This document shows, in pieces, positions 47,832 to 56,752 of a stretch of DNA of 59,196 nucleotides; position 1 is the stretch's first letter, and each line of letters starts with the position of its first letter. The notes under the pieces were generated by a model that ran no database searches, was not told where the DNA came from, and saw only the letters and a list, made by a program, of their open reading frames with translations. A program made the translations under genes and the position numbers. Origin of the DNA: Phreatobacter sp. (GTDB taxonomy: Bacteria; Pseudomonadota; Alphaproteobacteria; Rhizobiales; Phreatobacteraceae); contig NZ_JAPZTZ010000026.1 of the NCBI RefSeq assembly GCF_027532945.1, forward strand, positions 1-59,196. Reading direction: 5' to 3'.

Positions 47832-47841
47832 GGAGGCGGAC

Positions 47842-49113
47842 ATGACCCAGATGAAGGACCGTCACGGCCGTCCCGTCGTCGTCGTCACTGGCATGGGCGT
47901 CGTCACCTCGCTCGGCCAGGGCAAGCAGGAGAACTGGGCGAAGCTGACCGCCGGCCAGTCGGGCATCCACACGATCACCCGCTTCCCCATCGAGGGCCTC
48001 AGGACCACCATCGCCGGCACGGTCGATTTCGTCCCCTTCGAGAACGCGCCCGACCTCACCACCAAGATGGCGGCGCTGGCCGGCGACGAGGCGGTGGCGG
48101 AAGCCGGCATCGCGCTTGGCGCCTTCCCCGGGCCGCTCTTCCTCGGCATGCCGCCGGTGGAGCTGGAATGGCCGCAGCGCCAGGCCATTGCTGCGGCCTC
48201 CGGCAAGACCGCCGACATCACATACACGGACATTCTGAAGGGCGCGGCGGCGAAGGATTTCTCCGCCATGCAGACGCGCTTCCTGTTCGGCTCGGTCTCC
48301 GACCAGCTGGCCGACCGCTTCGGCACCAAGGGCGCGCCGATCTCGATCTCCACCGCCTGCGCCACCGGCGCAACCGCCATCCAGCTCGCCGTCGAGGCCA
48401 TCCGCCGCGGCGAGACCGGGGCGGCGCTGGTGGTCAGCGCCGACGGCTCGGCCAACCAGGAATCGCTGGTGCGCTTCTCGCTGCTCTCGGCGCTCTCCAC
48501 CCGCAACGATGATCCGACCGGCGCGGCCCGGCCCTTCTCCAAGGACCGTGACGGCTTCGTCATGGCCGAGGGCGCCGGCGCGCTGGTGCTGGAATCCTAC
48601 GAGCACGCCAAGGCGCGCGGCGCCACCATCCTCGGCGTTGTCGAGGGCTGCGGCGAGATGGCCGACAGCTTCCACCGCACCCGCTCCAGCCCGGACGGCG
48701 CGCCGATCATCGGCTGCATCCAGAACGCGCTCGAGGATGCCGGCGTGACGCCTGCCGACGTGCAGTATGTCAACGCCCATGGCACCTCGACGCCCGAGAA
48801 CGACAAGATGGAATATGTCGGCCTCGCCGCCGTCTTCGGCGAACATCTCGCCGGCATCGCGGTGTCGTCGAACAAGTCGATGATCGGCCACACGCTGTCG
48901 GCCGCCGGCGCCATCGAGGCGGTGTTCACGCTGATGACGATCAACAGCGGCGTCATCCCGCCGACCATCAATCACACGGAAGCCGACCCGGCGATCAAGC
49001 TCGACCTGGTGCCGAACACGGCGCGCAAGGCCAAGGTGACGCGGGCCATCTCCAGTTCCTTCGGCTTCGGCGGGCAGAATGTCTGCCTCGTTCTCGCCGC
49101 GGAGCCGACTTGA
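47842..49113 (+). CDS. fabF1XL: beta-ketoacyl-ACP synthase II, catalytic (FabF1XL)
   Basis: This 423-aa KAS II condenses malonyl-ACP with acyl-AcpXL. All three catalytic residues are present: Cys173 (STACATG), His313 (NAHGTST) and His350 (MIGHTLSA). ATG 47842 has AGGAGG just upstream and overlaps no other gene; the frame to 47785 lies inside fabF2XL. Its TGA overlaps the fabG ATG by one base. It is the catalytic partner for the cysteine-less FabF2XL in building the C28 chain. Confidence 0.92.
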   Translation: MTQMKDRHGRPVVVVTGMGVVTSLGQGKQENWAKLTAGQSGIHTITRFPIEGLRTTIAGTVDFVPFENAPDLTTKMAALAGDEAVAEAGIALGAFPGPLFLGMPPVELEWPQRQAIAAASGKTADITYTDILKGAAAKDFSAMQTRFLFGSVSDQLADRFGTKGAPISISTACATGATAIQLAVEAIRRGETGAALVVSADGSANQESLVRFSLLSALSTRNDDPTGAARPFSKDRDGFVMAEGAGALVLESYEHAKARGATILGVVEGCGEMADSFHRTRSSPDGAPIIGCIQNALEDAGVTPADVQYVNAHGTSTPENDKMEYVGLAAVFGEHLAGIAVSSNKSMIGHTLSAAGAIEAVFTLMTINSGVIPPTINHTEADPAIKLDLVPNTARKAKVTRAISSSFGFGGQNVCLVLAAEPT

Positions 49114-49862
49114 TGGGACGCGTCCTCGTCACCGGCGGCGCCAAGGGCATGGGCGCCGCTATCGTCCGGGCGGTGGTGGCCGCCGGCCATGACGTCACCT
49201 TCACGGTGCGCTCCTCGGGCGATGCGGCCAATGCCCTTGTCGCCGAGCTCAAGGCGGCTCATCCGGACCGCGACGTGGCGGTGGCGACCCTCGACCTTGC
49301 CGACAAGGCGGCGGTCGATGCCTTCTGCGCCGAGCTCGAGAAGAGCGAGGCGCTCTATGGCCTCGTCCATAATGCCGGCCAGCCCTATGACCAGCTCGCC
49401 GCGGTCATGGACCAGGCCAAGGCCGAGGCGGTCATGCAGATCAACTTCTTCGCCTTCACGCGGCTGGTGAACGCCGCGGTGCGGCCGATGATGCGGGCCC
49501 GCACCGGCCGTATCGTTGCCATCGGCTCGGTGACGGCGGAGCGCTCCAACCAGGGCAATGCCGCCTATGGCGCCTCCAAGGCGGCGCTTGCGGCCTATTG
49601 CCGGACGCTGGCCATCGAGAGCGCCAAACGCGGCGTGTCGGTCAATGTCGTGGCGCCGGGCTTCGTCGACACCGACATGATGGCGAAATATGCCGACTAC
49701 CGCGAGACGATGGAGAAGCAGATCCCCGCTGGCCGCTTCGCGCGGCCTGAGGAGATCGGCGGCCTTGTCGCCTATCTCCTGTCGCCGCTCGCCGGCTACC
49801 TGACGGGCGCGACCATCAGCATGGACGGAGGCCTGACCGCCTCGATGGGTCTGCAACGCTGA
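49113..49862 (+). CDS. 3-oxoacyl-ACP reductase (FabG-like SDR)
   Basis: This short-chain dehydrogenase is 249 aa. The NADP loop TGGAKGMG is near residues 7-14. Catalytic Tyr and Lys lie in AAYGASKAALAAY (about 150-162), and the C-terminal YLTGATISMDGGLTASMG is typical of FabG. It starts one base into the fabF1XL stop, so it belongs to the very-long-chain operon and would reduce 3-ketoacyl-AcpXL. With it the operon holds condensation, keto-reduction and dehydration; no dedicated enoyl reductase is seen, unless the divergent dehydrogenase serves as one. Confidence 0.88.
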   Translation: MGRVLVTGGAKGMGAAIVRAVVAAGHDVTFTVRSSGDAANALVAELKAAHPDRDVAVATLDLADKAAVDAFCAELEKSEALYGLVHNAGQPYDQLAAVMDQAKAEAVMQINFFAFTRLVNAAVRPMMRARTGRIVAIGSVTAERSNQGNAAYGASKAALAAYCRTLAIESAKRGVSVNVVAPGFVDTDMMAKYADYRETMEKQIPAGRFARPEEIGGLVAYLLSPLAGYLTGATISMDGGLTASMGLQR

Positions 49863-49881
49863 GCGCGGGGGCGGGGGTGTC

Positions 49882-51213
49882 ATGAGCACGGCCTCGACAC
49901 CGCCCGCGCCGCGGCGCCACTCGCTTCTGTCGGGCGCCTGGGCCTGGCTCCTCGCCACCATCAACGACATCAACCGGCCGGCCTGGCTCTACCTCCCGGT
50001 CCTCGGCTTCCTGCCGATGACCTTCGGCAGCACCGCCACCTTCTTCTGGTTCGGCGCCTGCATCTATGTCGGCCTGGTCTTTCTGGCCCGCCGCATCACC
50101 TGGGTCTGGCCGCCGACCACGGCCTTCGCCTGCCTCGTGGCGCTCGGCTATTTCGCCGTGACGATCATCTCGCCGCTGGCCTTCGCCAATCCTGTTGCCG
50201 GCTGGATGGATGTCGGCACGGCCCTGCATTTCCTCACCGTGGTGATGCTGATCGGAACGCTGGTCCAGACGCCGAAGGTCGATGTCTTCGCCCTCTTCCT
50301 CAACGGCATCCGGGCCGCCTGCATCGTCGCCCTCGGCCATGCGCTGGTTCAGGTCTTCCTGTTCGGCCATCCCCGCGCCACCGCCGGCATGGCCAATGCC
50401 ATCCCCTTCGGTGACACGGCGATGATGAGCGCCGGCCTCGCCATGGTGGGCTTCCAGCGCCTGTCCCGCCCGATGCGGGTCTTCGCGCTGGCCGCCTTCG
50501 CCTCGGGCATCGCCGCCACGCTGCTCTCCCAGACCCGCGGCGCGCTGGTGGCGCTGCCGCTGGTCGTCCTCGTCGTCACGGTCCATCTCTGGCCGATGAT
50601 CCGCAGGCGGCTGTGGCAGGCCGGGCTCGTCGCGGCGGTTCTCGTTGCCGCTCTCTTCGTCTTCGCCGTTCAGATGAAGGTGCCGCAGCGGATCGACCAG
50701 GTGCGTGCTGCCCTCGAGGCCGAGGACATCATCCGCCACCGGGACGCCTCCACCGCCCATCGCGTTATCCTCTGGAGCTACGGCCTCGACGTCTTCCTCG
50801 ACAATCCGGTGATCGGCGTCGGCAGCCAGAACGCCGTCGAGGAGGTGCGCCGGCGCGCCGCCGCGGACGGCTACCGCGTGCCGCCCTACCGCCATCTGCA
50901 CAACGAGTTCATCTCGACGGCTGTCGGCCGCGGGGTGATCGGCCTCATCGTGCTTCTCGCGCTGCTCGCGGCACCGATCATCATCGCGGTGGAATCGGCG
51001 CGGGACGAGAGGCGCGCCGACCGCGTCGCCTTCGCCATCCTGTTGTCCGGCTCCTATGCGCTGTTCGGGCTGACCAACCTGCTGTTCAGCCATGACCAGA
51101 CCAACACGGTCTTCGTCGCCTGCTACCTGATCCTCGCGGCGGCAGCTCACCAGTCGCGGGTGGGGCTCACCCGCTTCGAGCGGCCGTTCCTCGGGGTGCC
51201 GCCGCGCGGCTGA
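49882..51213 (+). CDS. O-antigen ligase / polymerase family (Wzy_C) membrane protein
   Basis: This 443-aa polytopic protein has ten or more spans. The large periplasmic loop with RHRDASTAHRVILWSYGLDVFLDNPVIGVG and YRHLHNEFISTAVGRGVIGL (about residues 285-355) is the Wzy_C region of WaaL-type O-antigen ligases and Wzy polymerases. LSQTRGALVALPLVVLV lies just before it. It starts 19 bp after the VLCFA operon, so LPS acylation and O-antigen assembly genes adjoin. Ligase versus polymerase cannot be told apart from the sequence. Confidence 0.87.
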   Translation: MSTASTPPAPRRHSLLSGAWAWLLATINDINRPAWLYLPVLGFLPMTFGSTATFFWFGACIYVGLVFLARRITWVWPPTTAFACLVALGYFAVTIISPLAFANPVAGWMDVGTALHFLTVVMLIGTLVQTPKVDVFALFLNGIRAACIVALGHALVQVFLFGHPRATAGMANAIPFGDTAMMSAGLAMVGFQRLSRPMRVFALAAFASGIAATLLSQTRGALVALPLVVLVVTVHLWPMIRRRLWQAGLVAAVLVAALFVFAVQMKVPQRIDQVRAALEAEDIIRHRDASTAHRVILWSYGLDVFLDNPVIGVGSQNAVEEVRRRAAADGYRVPPYRHLHNEFISTAVGRGVIGLIVLLALLAAPIIIAVESARDERRADRVAFAILLSGSYALFGLTNLLFSHDQTNTVFVACYLILAAAAHQSRVGLTRFERPFLGVPPRG

Positions 51214-51316
51214 ACCGCGGCGTTGACCATGCCGAGCGAAGGTTGTGGCGCGCCGTGCCGCCAGCGGCTAGGTCAAGGGCGTCCATGCTGAGCGTAGTGT
51301 GAAGGATTTGCGTCCA

Positions 51317-52753
51317 ATGGCGAAGCAAAGGCTGATCGTTCCGGTGATCCTGTCGGGCGGTGCCGGTACCCGCCTGTGGCCCGCGTCGCGCGAGGCCTAT
51401 CCGAAGCAGTTCCTGCCGCTGCTGGGCGCCCGCTCGACCTTCGAGGAGACGCTGGCGCGCGTCGCCGACCGCACCATCTTCGCTGACCCGATCATCGTCA
51501 CCGGCGAGGATTTCCGCTTCCTCGTCGCTGACCAGCTCTCCCGCGCCGGCACGGCCGGCCGCATCGTGCTGGAGCCGATGCGCCGCGATTCCGGCCCGGC
51601 CATCGCGGTGGCCGCGGAACTCGCCGCCGCCGCCGATCCGGAGGCCGTGCTGCTGGTGCTCGCCGCCGACCATCTCGTCACCGATGCGGGGGCCTTCGCC
51701 GCCACCGCCGCCGCCGGCCTTGCGGCCGCGGAAGCCGGCGCGCTCGTCACCTTCGGCATCACGCCGTCCCATCCAGCGACCGGCTACGGCTATATCCGGC
51801 CGGGCGACCTCATGGACGGCCGCGTGCGCATGGTCGCCGCCTTCGTGGAGAAGCCGGACGACGAGACCGCGACGCGGTTCCTCGCCGAGGGCTATCTCTG
51901 GAATTCCGGCAATTTCCTCTTCCGCGCCGATGTGTTCCTCGCCGAGCTCGCGGGCTTCGAGCCCGCCATCGCCGCGGCCGCCAAGGCGGTCGCCTCGACC
52001 ATCGCGGTCGACCAGGTCGGCAATCTCTCCTTCGAGCGGATCGATCGCGACGCCTTCGCCGCTTCGCCCGCCAAGTCGGTGGACTATGCCGTGATGGAGC
52101 GGACCGACCGCGCCGCCGTCATCGCTGCCGACTATGCCTGGTCCGATCTCGGTTCCTGGGACGCGCTCTGGGCCATGGCCGAGAAGGACGAGGCCGGCAA
52201 TGCCGTGCGCGGCGCCGTGTCCCTCGCCGGCACGCGCAATTCCTATGTCGCCAGCGACGACGTCCACACCGCGGTGATCGGACTCGAGGATGTCGCGGTG
52301 GTCGCCACCAAGGATGCCGTGCTGGTCGCCAGGCGCTCGGTTGCGGGTGAGCTCAAGACCCTGGTCGCGGACCTTCGCGCTTCCGATGACACCCGCCGTC
52401 TCGCCGACGAGCATCGCAAGGTGCTGCGCCCCTGGGGCTCCTATGAGAGCGTCGATCGCGGCGAGCGTTTCCAGGTGAAGCGCATCGTGGTGAAGCCCGG
52501 CGCGCGCCTGTCGCTGCAGAAGCATTTCCACCGCGCCGAGCACTGGATCGTGGTGAAGGGCACCGCCACCGTCGAGGTGGATGCGGAAACGAAGATCGTG
52601 CGCGAGAACGAGAACGTCTACATCCCGCTCGGCGCCTGGCACCGCCTCGCCAACGAGGGCAAGATCCCGCTGGAGCTGATCGAGGTCCAGTCGGGCGGCT
52701 ATCTCGGCGAGGACGACATCGTCCGCAGCCAGGACGATTACAAGCGCGTCTGA
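51317..52753 (+). CDS. manC: mannose-1-phosphate guanylyltransferase / mannose-6-phosphate isomerase
   Basis: This bifunctional enzyme (478 aa) makes GDP-mannose, the donor for mannose, rhamnose and fucose units in surface polysaccharide. The nucleotidyltransferase motif GGAGTRLWPASREAYPKQF is at 14-32 and FVEKPDDETA at about 176. The C-terminal cupin isomerase has QKHFHRAEHWIVVKGTA and VYIPLGAWHRL. ATG 51317 is preferred (AAGGA ten bases upstream); GTG 51299 is possible. Its 3' end overlaps the leftward epimerase gene by 16 bp. Confidence 0.93.
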   Translation: MAKQRLIVPVILSGGAGTRLWPASREAYPKQFLPLLGARSTFEETLARVADRTIFADPIIVTGEDFRFLVADQLSRAGTAGRIVLEPMRRDSGPAIAVAAELAAAADPEAVLLVLAADHLVTDAGAFAATAAAGLAAAEAGALVTFGITPSHPATGYGYIRPGDLMDGRVRMVAAFVEKPDDETATRFLAEGYLWNSGNFLFRADVFLAELAGFEPAIAAAAKAVASTIAVDQVGNLSFERIDRDAFAASPAKSVDYAVMERTDRAAVIAADYAWSDLGSWDALWAMAEKDEAGNAVRGAVSLAGTRNSYVASDDVHTAVIGLEDVAVVATKDAVLVARRSVAGELKTLVADLRASDDTRRLADEHRKVLRPWGSYESVDRGERFQVKRIVVKPGARLSLQKHFHRAEHWIVVKGTATVEVDAETKIVRENENVYIPLGAWHRLANEGKIPLELIEVQSGGYLGEDDIVRSQDDYKRV

Positions 52754-53664
52754 TCGCCGGCGGCGAGGACGAGGCGCGCCAGGCCGTCGCCCGAGGGCTC
52801 CACCGGCCTCCAGCCGAGGGCGCGCAGCGCGCCATCGTCGACGATGAGATCCCCGGCGAGCTGACGGGCCATGCCGGGCGCCAGCGTTGCGAGCAGCCTC
52901 GTCGCGAAGGGCAGGGCGAACAGGCCCGGCGGCCGGCCGAGCGCAGCCCGCATGGCCGTGACCATGTCCCCCACCGTCAAAGGCGCCCCATCGGCCAGAT
53001 GGAAGGCACGGCCCTTCGCATCCGGATGATCGATGAGACAGACGACGGCCGCGGCCAGGTTCACGTCCGAAACGACGGAGCGACGTCCCGCGAGACCGGC
53101 CAGCGGCAGCGGGACCGGCCAGCGCGCCGCGCGGGCGAGGCGGGCCATATTGCCTCTGGCGCCGGCGCCATGGACGACCGGCGGACGCAGGATCATGGCG
53201 CCGGGGAAGGCCGCGGCGACCTCGTCTTCCCCCGCACGTTTCGACCGGCCATAGGCGTCGGTGGGCGTGGCGGCGATATCCTCGGCAAGGGGTGCGGGCG
53301 CTGAGGCCCCGGAAATGGCGCGGATCGAGGAGACGAGCAGGAAGGCGCTGACACCGCGGGCCCGCGCCGCCGCGGCGAGGCGCGCTGCGCCCGTGGCGTT
53401 GACCGCCATCAGCGCGGCCTCGTCGAGGCCGGCCGGCTGATGGGCAAGGCCTGCGGCGTGGACGATGACCTCCATGCCGGCGCAGAGCGGCCCGAAATCG
53501 GACGGTCCTGAGAGATCCGGCAGGGCAGCCGGTTCGACCTTGCCCAGCAGGCTGCGCGGCAGCGGTCCGCGCGCCGCGGCGCGCACCGCATGGCCCTCAG
53601 CCGCCAGTCGCGTTGCGATGGCCGCGCCGACGAAGCCGCTGGCGCCGGTGACGAGCACCTTCAT
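52738..53664 (-). CDS. NAD-dependent epimerase/dehydratase (nucleotide sugar type)
   Basis: This extended SDR protein is 308 aa. The NAD-binding GASGFVG motif is at residues 7-13, Ser112-Ser113 in LLVSSIRA, and Tyr138 and Lys142 in DAYGRSK. The pattern is that of GalE/WbpV-like sugar epimerases. In other O-antigen loci a WbpV-type epimerase/reductase gene precedes a WecA/WbpL-type transferase, as here: its ATG overlaps the stop position of that gene (ATGA). It would supply the N-acetyl sugar that starts the O-unit. The exact reaction is not predictable. Confidence 0.85.
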   Translation of the reverse strand: MKVLVTGASGFVGAAIATRLAAEGHAVRAAARGPLPRSLLGKVEPAALPDLSGPSDFGPLCAGMEVIVHAAGLAHQPAGLDEAALMAVNATGAARLAAAARARGVSAFLLVSSIRAISGASAPAPLAEDIAATPTDAYGRSKRAGEDEVAAAFPGAMILRPPVVHGAGARGNMARLARAARWPVPLPLAGLAGRRSVVSDVNLAAAVVCLIDHPDAKGRAFHLADGAPLTVGDMVTAMRAALGRPPGLFALPFATRLLATLAPGMARQLAGDLIVDDGALRALGWRPVEPSGDGLARLVLAAGDQTRL

Positions 53665-54662
53665 GGGCGAGGCGTCCGGCGCAGCCAGCCGATGACCGGC
53701 GCCAGCACCCAGGCAAGGCCGATGGCGAGGCAGCCGACGCTGACGATCGCCTGGTCGGCGAGGATGGCGGTGACGGCCAGCACGGCGCAGGCGAGCGAGA
53801 CCAGCGCCACCGTCAGCGCGACGCGGGGTGCGGTCATGCCCGTATCGACCGCGCGCTGATAGGCATGGTCGCGATGCGGTTCGGTGAGGCGGCGGCCAGC
53901 AAGCCAGCGGCGGATCAGCGTCAGCCCGCCATCGGTGAGCGGATAGAGCACCATGAGCAGTGCCGCCGACGGATGGCCGGCCAGGGCGATGAGGATCGCG
54001 AGCCAGCCGAGGGCGAGGCCAAGCGGCAGGGCGCCGGCATCGCCGAGGAAGATGCGGGCGGGGTGGCGATTCGACGGCCAGAAGCCAAGCGTCGCGCCGA
54101 GCAGGGCGGCGGCGAGCAACGCGACCACAGGGCCGAGCGGCAGGAGCAGCCCTGCGATCAGCGCCACGGCTAGTCCCGGCACAGCGTGTGCGACGGTGAT
54201 CTCGTCGATGCCGTCGACAAAGTTCACGACATTGACCATGGCGACGAGGGCGAACAGCGCCGCGGCGCGCTCGGCCCAGAACAGCGCCGGGAGCGCGAGG
54301 CTCGCGCTCGTGGGAAGTGCTGCGACGGCGATCGCCGCGGCGACGACCTGGCCCGCAAGCTTCGCTCGCCAGGGCAGGGGGGCCATGTCGTCCCAGAGCC
54401 CGAGCAGGCAGGCCATGGCAAGGGCGAGGGCGGGAAGGACAAGGGGCGACAGCGGCAGCGCCGTCAGAGCAGAGGCCACGAGGGCCGTCGCGAGGGCTGC
54501 CACCACCACCGCCAGCCCGGCGCCCTGCGGCGTCGGCACCCGGTGCGATGAGCGGGCCTCGGCGAAAGCGAGGGCCCGGTGCCGCAGCCATGGCATCAGC
54601 GCGGCGATGCCCGCGGCGCTGAGCAGGGCGGCAGCGGCGAGGATCGCCGCAAGGAGGAGCAA
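53661..54662 (-). CDS. undecaprenyl-phosphate sugar-1-phosphate transferase (WecA/WbpL family)
   Basis: This polytopic enzyme starts O-antigen units on undecaprenyl phosphate. The MraY/WecA family motifs are present in order: SSHRVPTPQGAGLAV, GLWDDM, NFVDGIDEIT, FLGDAGALPLGLALGWLA and EPHRDHAYQRAV (the HxDH motif of the GT4 family). About ten spans are visible. The N-terminus is uncertain. I used TTG 54662, directly before the first span (LLLLAAILAAAALLSAAGI), although no good ribosome-binding site is seen; the frame is open to 54797. It is coupled to the epimerase downstream by a 4-bp overlap. Confidence 0.82.
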   Translation of the reverse strand: MLLLAAILAAAALLSAAGIAALMPWLRHRALAFAEARSSHRVPTPQGAGLAVVVAALATALVASALTALPLSPLVLPALALAMACLLGLWDDMAPLPWRAKLAGQVVAAAIAVAALPTSASLALPALFWAERAAALFALVAMVNVVNFVDGIDEITVAHAVPGLAVALIAGLLLPLGPVVALLAAALLGATLGFWPSNRHPARIFLGDAGALPLGLALGWLAILIALAGHPSAALLMVLYPLTDGGLTLIRRWLAGRRLTEPHRDHAYQRAVDTGMTAPRVALTVALVSLACAVLAVTAILADQAIVSVGCLAIGLAWVLAPVIGWLRRTPRP

Positions 54663-54880
54663 GGATGGAGAAATCGCCGATCGTCCCGTCGCTGCGTCGA
54701 TCCTGCGATTAGAGCATTTCGGCGCGGGATTGAATGCCCCCGTGGGGTCGTCTGTTGTGGGCGGGCCATCCGACGGCCACGAAGGGTCCTTAACCAACTC
54801 GCAGGGCGCAGCGTGTTAAAAAGGGGATGCTGGCTGTGCAAGTAGGGGCCGTCGCCCGGCCTGAGCGTGATGGAATGACC

Positions 54881-56266
54881 ATGGCCGACGTGTCCTCCCA
54901 AGCAGCAGCCGGCGCTTTCAGACGTCGCGGGTTTTTCGTGCTCGGCATGCACCGCAGCGGAACGTCCGTTGCCGCCGGAGTTCTGTCGCTGCTCGGGATC
55001 ACACCGCCGTCGACGCCGATGCCGTCGACCCCCGACAATCCCAAGGGCTATTTCGAGTCGCGCAAGCTCCAGCGCTTCCACGACCTCGTGCTCGCCGATC
55101 TCGGCTCCCGCTGGGACGACTGGCGCAGTATCGATGAGGCACGCAGCCACTCCCCCGGTGCTGACGACATTTTCGCTCGTGCTGTCGAACTGCTGAAGAG
55201 CGAGTTCCTGCACGCCCATGCCTTCGTGCTCAAGGATCCGCGCGTCTGCCGAATTCCGGGTCTTTGGCTGGAGGTCTTCCAGGCCTGCGCAGTGGCGCCG
55301 TACGTGATCCTGCCCTTCCGCCATCCCGAGGAGGTCGCGGGCTCGCTGGCCCGGCGCGACGGCATGGCGATGGACAAGGCGCTGCTGATCTGGCTGCGCC
55401 ATGTGATCGATGCGGAGCGCTTGTCGCGCGGCTGCCTGCGTGCCGCCCTCGACATGGACGAAGTGTTGGCCGACTGGCGCGGCGCCTTCGCTCGTATCGG
55501 CGAGCAGTTGAGCGCTGACTGGAACCAAGAGATGGCCGCCGCGGGTGCCGCCATCGACGCCTTCGTCGATCCGGTGCTGCGCAGCGTCCGGCGAGCGCCC
55601 GAGGCCCAGCCGGGCCTGCTCCTGGGGCTGGCGCGAGACGCTTATGCTGCCATGGTGGCGCTGCGGAGCGATCCCCAGGATGTCGCTGCCATCATAGCGT
55701 TGGACGGCATCGGATCGCGCCTCGACAGCCTCGCGGCGCTGATAGACGCCGGGCCGGGCGCCGCCCCCGCGGTTGAGCCAGGTCTGGTTGCCGAGGCGGC
55801 GCGGATCGCCGGGCAGATCGGAGCGCGACCGGCGCCGGCTATTGTCGATCCCGTCGCGCGGCGTCTCAGCCTTGTCGCCGCGCTCAATGCCGACCGCCTC
55901 GCCTGGCTTACCGAAACGATCGATGACATGGCGCGCGCGGGCGCCGTGCAGCGGGCGCAGATCGCCGAACTGGCAGGCCGCGAACCGGCTGCGCTGGAGG
56001 CGGTCGGCCAGGCGGCGCAGGTCCAGGCGCTCAAGCGCGAGCGAGATGCACTGGCGGAGCGTTGCGCAGCGCTCGAATCGGATCTCGCGGCCGCCACCGC
56101 AGACGCTTCCCGCCGGCAGGTCGAGCAGGAGACCTGCGAGGCCGCCCTGCTCGACGTGCTGGAGCGCCACGCCGCGCTGGAGCGGCGGTACGAGGAGCTC
56201 GAGCGGCGCATCGGCGAGGCAGAGCCCCGGCGGGGTGCGCTGATCAGGCGGCTGACGGGGGAGTAG
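54881..56266 (+). CDS. sulfotransferase-like protein with C-terminal coiled coil
   Basis: The protein is 461 aa. GMHRSGTSVAAGVLSLLGI (residues 22-40) matches the PAPS-binding 5' loop of sulfotransferases. KGYFESRKL, FVLKDPRVCRIPGLW and PFRHPEEVAGSLARRDGM continue the family pattern to about residue 190. Residues about 365-450 are a long charged helix with heptad spacing (KRERDALAERCAALESD and RRYEELERRIGEAE). Such proteins occur in polysaccharide loci fused to glycosyltransferases; here the tail carries none. Starts at 54827, 54875 and 54881 are all in frame; 54881 has GATGGA six bases upstream. Role: probably sulfation of O-antigen sugar, inferred. Confidence 0.8.
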   Translation: MADVSSQAAAGAFRRRGFFVLGMHRSGTSVAAGVLSLLGITPPSTPMPSTPDNPKGYFESRKLQRFHDLVLADLGSRWDDWRSIDEARSHSPGADDIFARAVELLKSEFLHAHAFVLKDPRVCRIPGLWLEVFQACAVAPYVILPFRHPEEVAGSLARRDGMAMDKALLIWLRHVIDAERLSRGCLRAALDMDEVLADWRGAFARIGEQLSADWNQEMAAAGAAIDAFVDPVLRSVRRAPEAQPGLLLGLARDAYAAMVALRSDPQDVAAIIALDGIGSRLDSLAALIDAGPGAAPAVEPGLVAEAARIAGQIGARPAPAIVDPVARRLSLVAALNADRLAWLTETIDDMARAGAVQRAQIAELAGREPAALEAVGQAAQVQALKRERDALAERCAALESDLAAATADASRRQVEQETCEAALLDVLERHAALERRYEELERRIGEAEPRRGALIRRLTGE

Positions 56267-56428
56267 GAGTCAGGGCGTGTTGCGGCGGTACACTTGGGAA
56301 GTCTGAGTATTTCCCGCGAGAATAGGAACCCGGAAACTCCCTCAAGATCCGCGATTTTCCGTTGGGGAATCGGTCATATTGGCCTACACGCTCTTTCGGG
56401 CATTAAGCTTCCGGTTCTTGGCGGTAAT

Positions 56429-56752
56429 ATGATCAGGCCCTACAACATTGCGGGACATTGGCCGCTGATCTTGAGTATCGGCATTGCATATACCGCTTTG
56501 GCTGGTGCAAGTCCTATCACATTACAGATGTTCCAAGGCTACGATGACGGTCTTTTTCTAAGGACCGCTCTCGCTCTAGCGCAGGGGCGCTGGCTGGGTG
56601 CGTATGATCAATTTACACTTGTGAAAGCTCCATTCTATTCAATCTTTATATATTTCAATAGCTTTACAGGGATTCCATTTAATATCTCAGAGTGCGTTCT
56701 TTTTTGTTGCGTCATTGCTTTTTTCGCATCTTGTCGTTGTTTATTTGTTTAA
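56429..56752 (+). pseudogene. N-terminal piece of a frame-shifted GT-C-like membrane protein
   Basis: ATG 56429 opens a frame of 107 codons with a first membrane span (WPLILSIGIAYTALAGAS) and a loop YDDGLFLRTALALAQGRWLGAYDQFTLVKAP, reminiscent of the acidic DD loop of GT-C glycosyltransferases. It stops at 56752. The frame that continues the same membrane topology is the next one over, with sensible residues from about 56682 (ISQSAFFFVASLLFSHLVVV). Two T6 tracts (56700-56705 and 56719-56724) lie at the junction, so a one-base slip there is the simplest explanation. The DNA here is much more AT-rich than the rest of the window. Confidence 0.65.

Noticed and set aside
54596-56170. 524-codon leftward frame opposite the sulfotransferase gene
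   Set aside because: The plus strand has the 5'-phosphosulfate loop and a coiled coil; the leftward frame has neither a start context nor domains.
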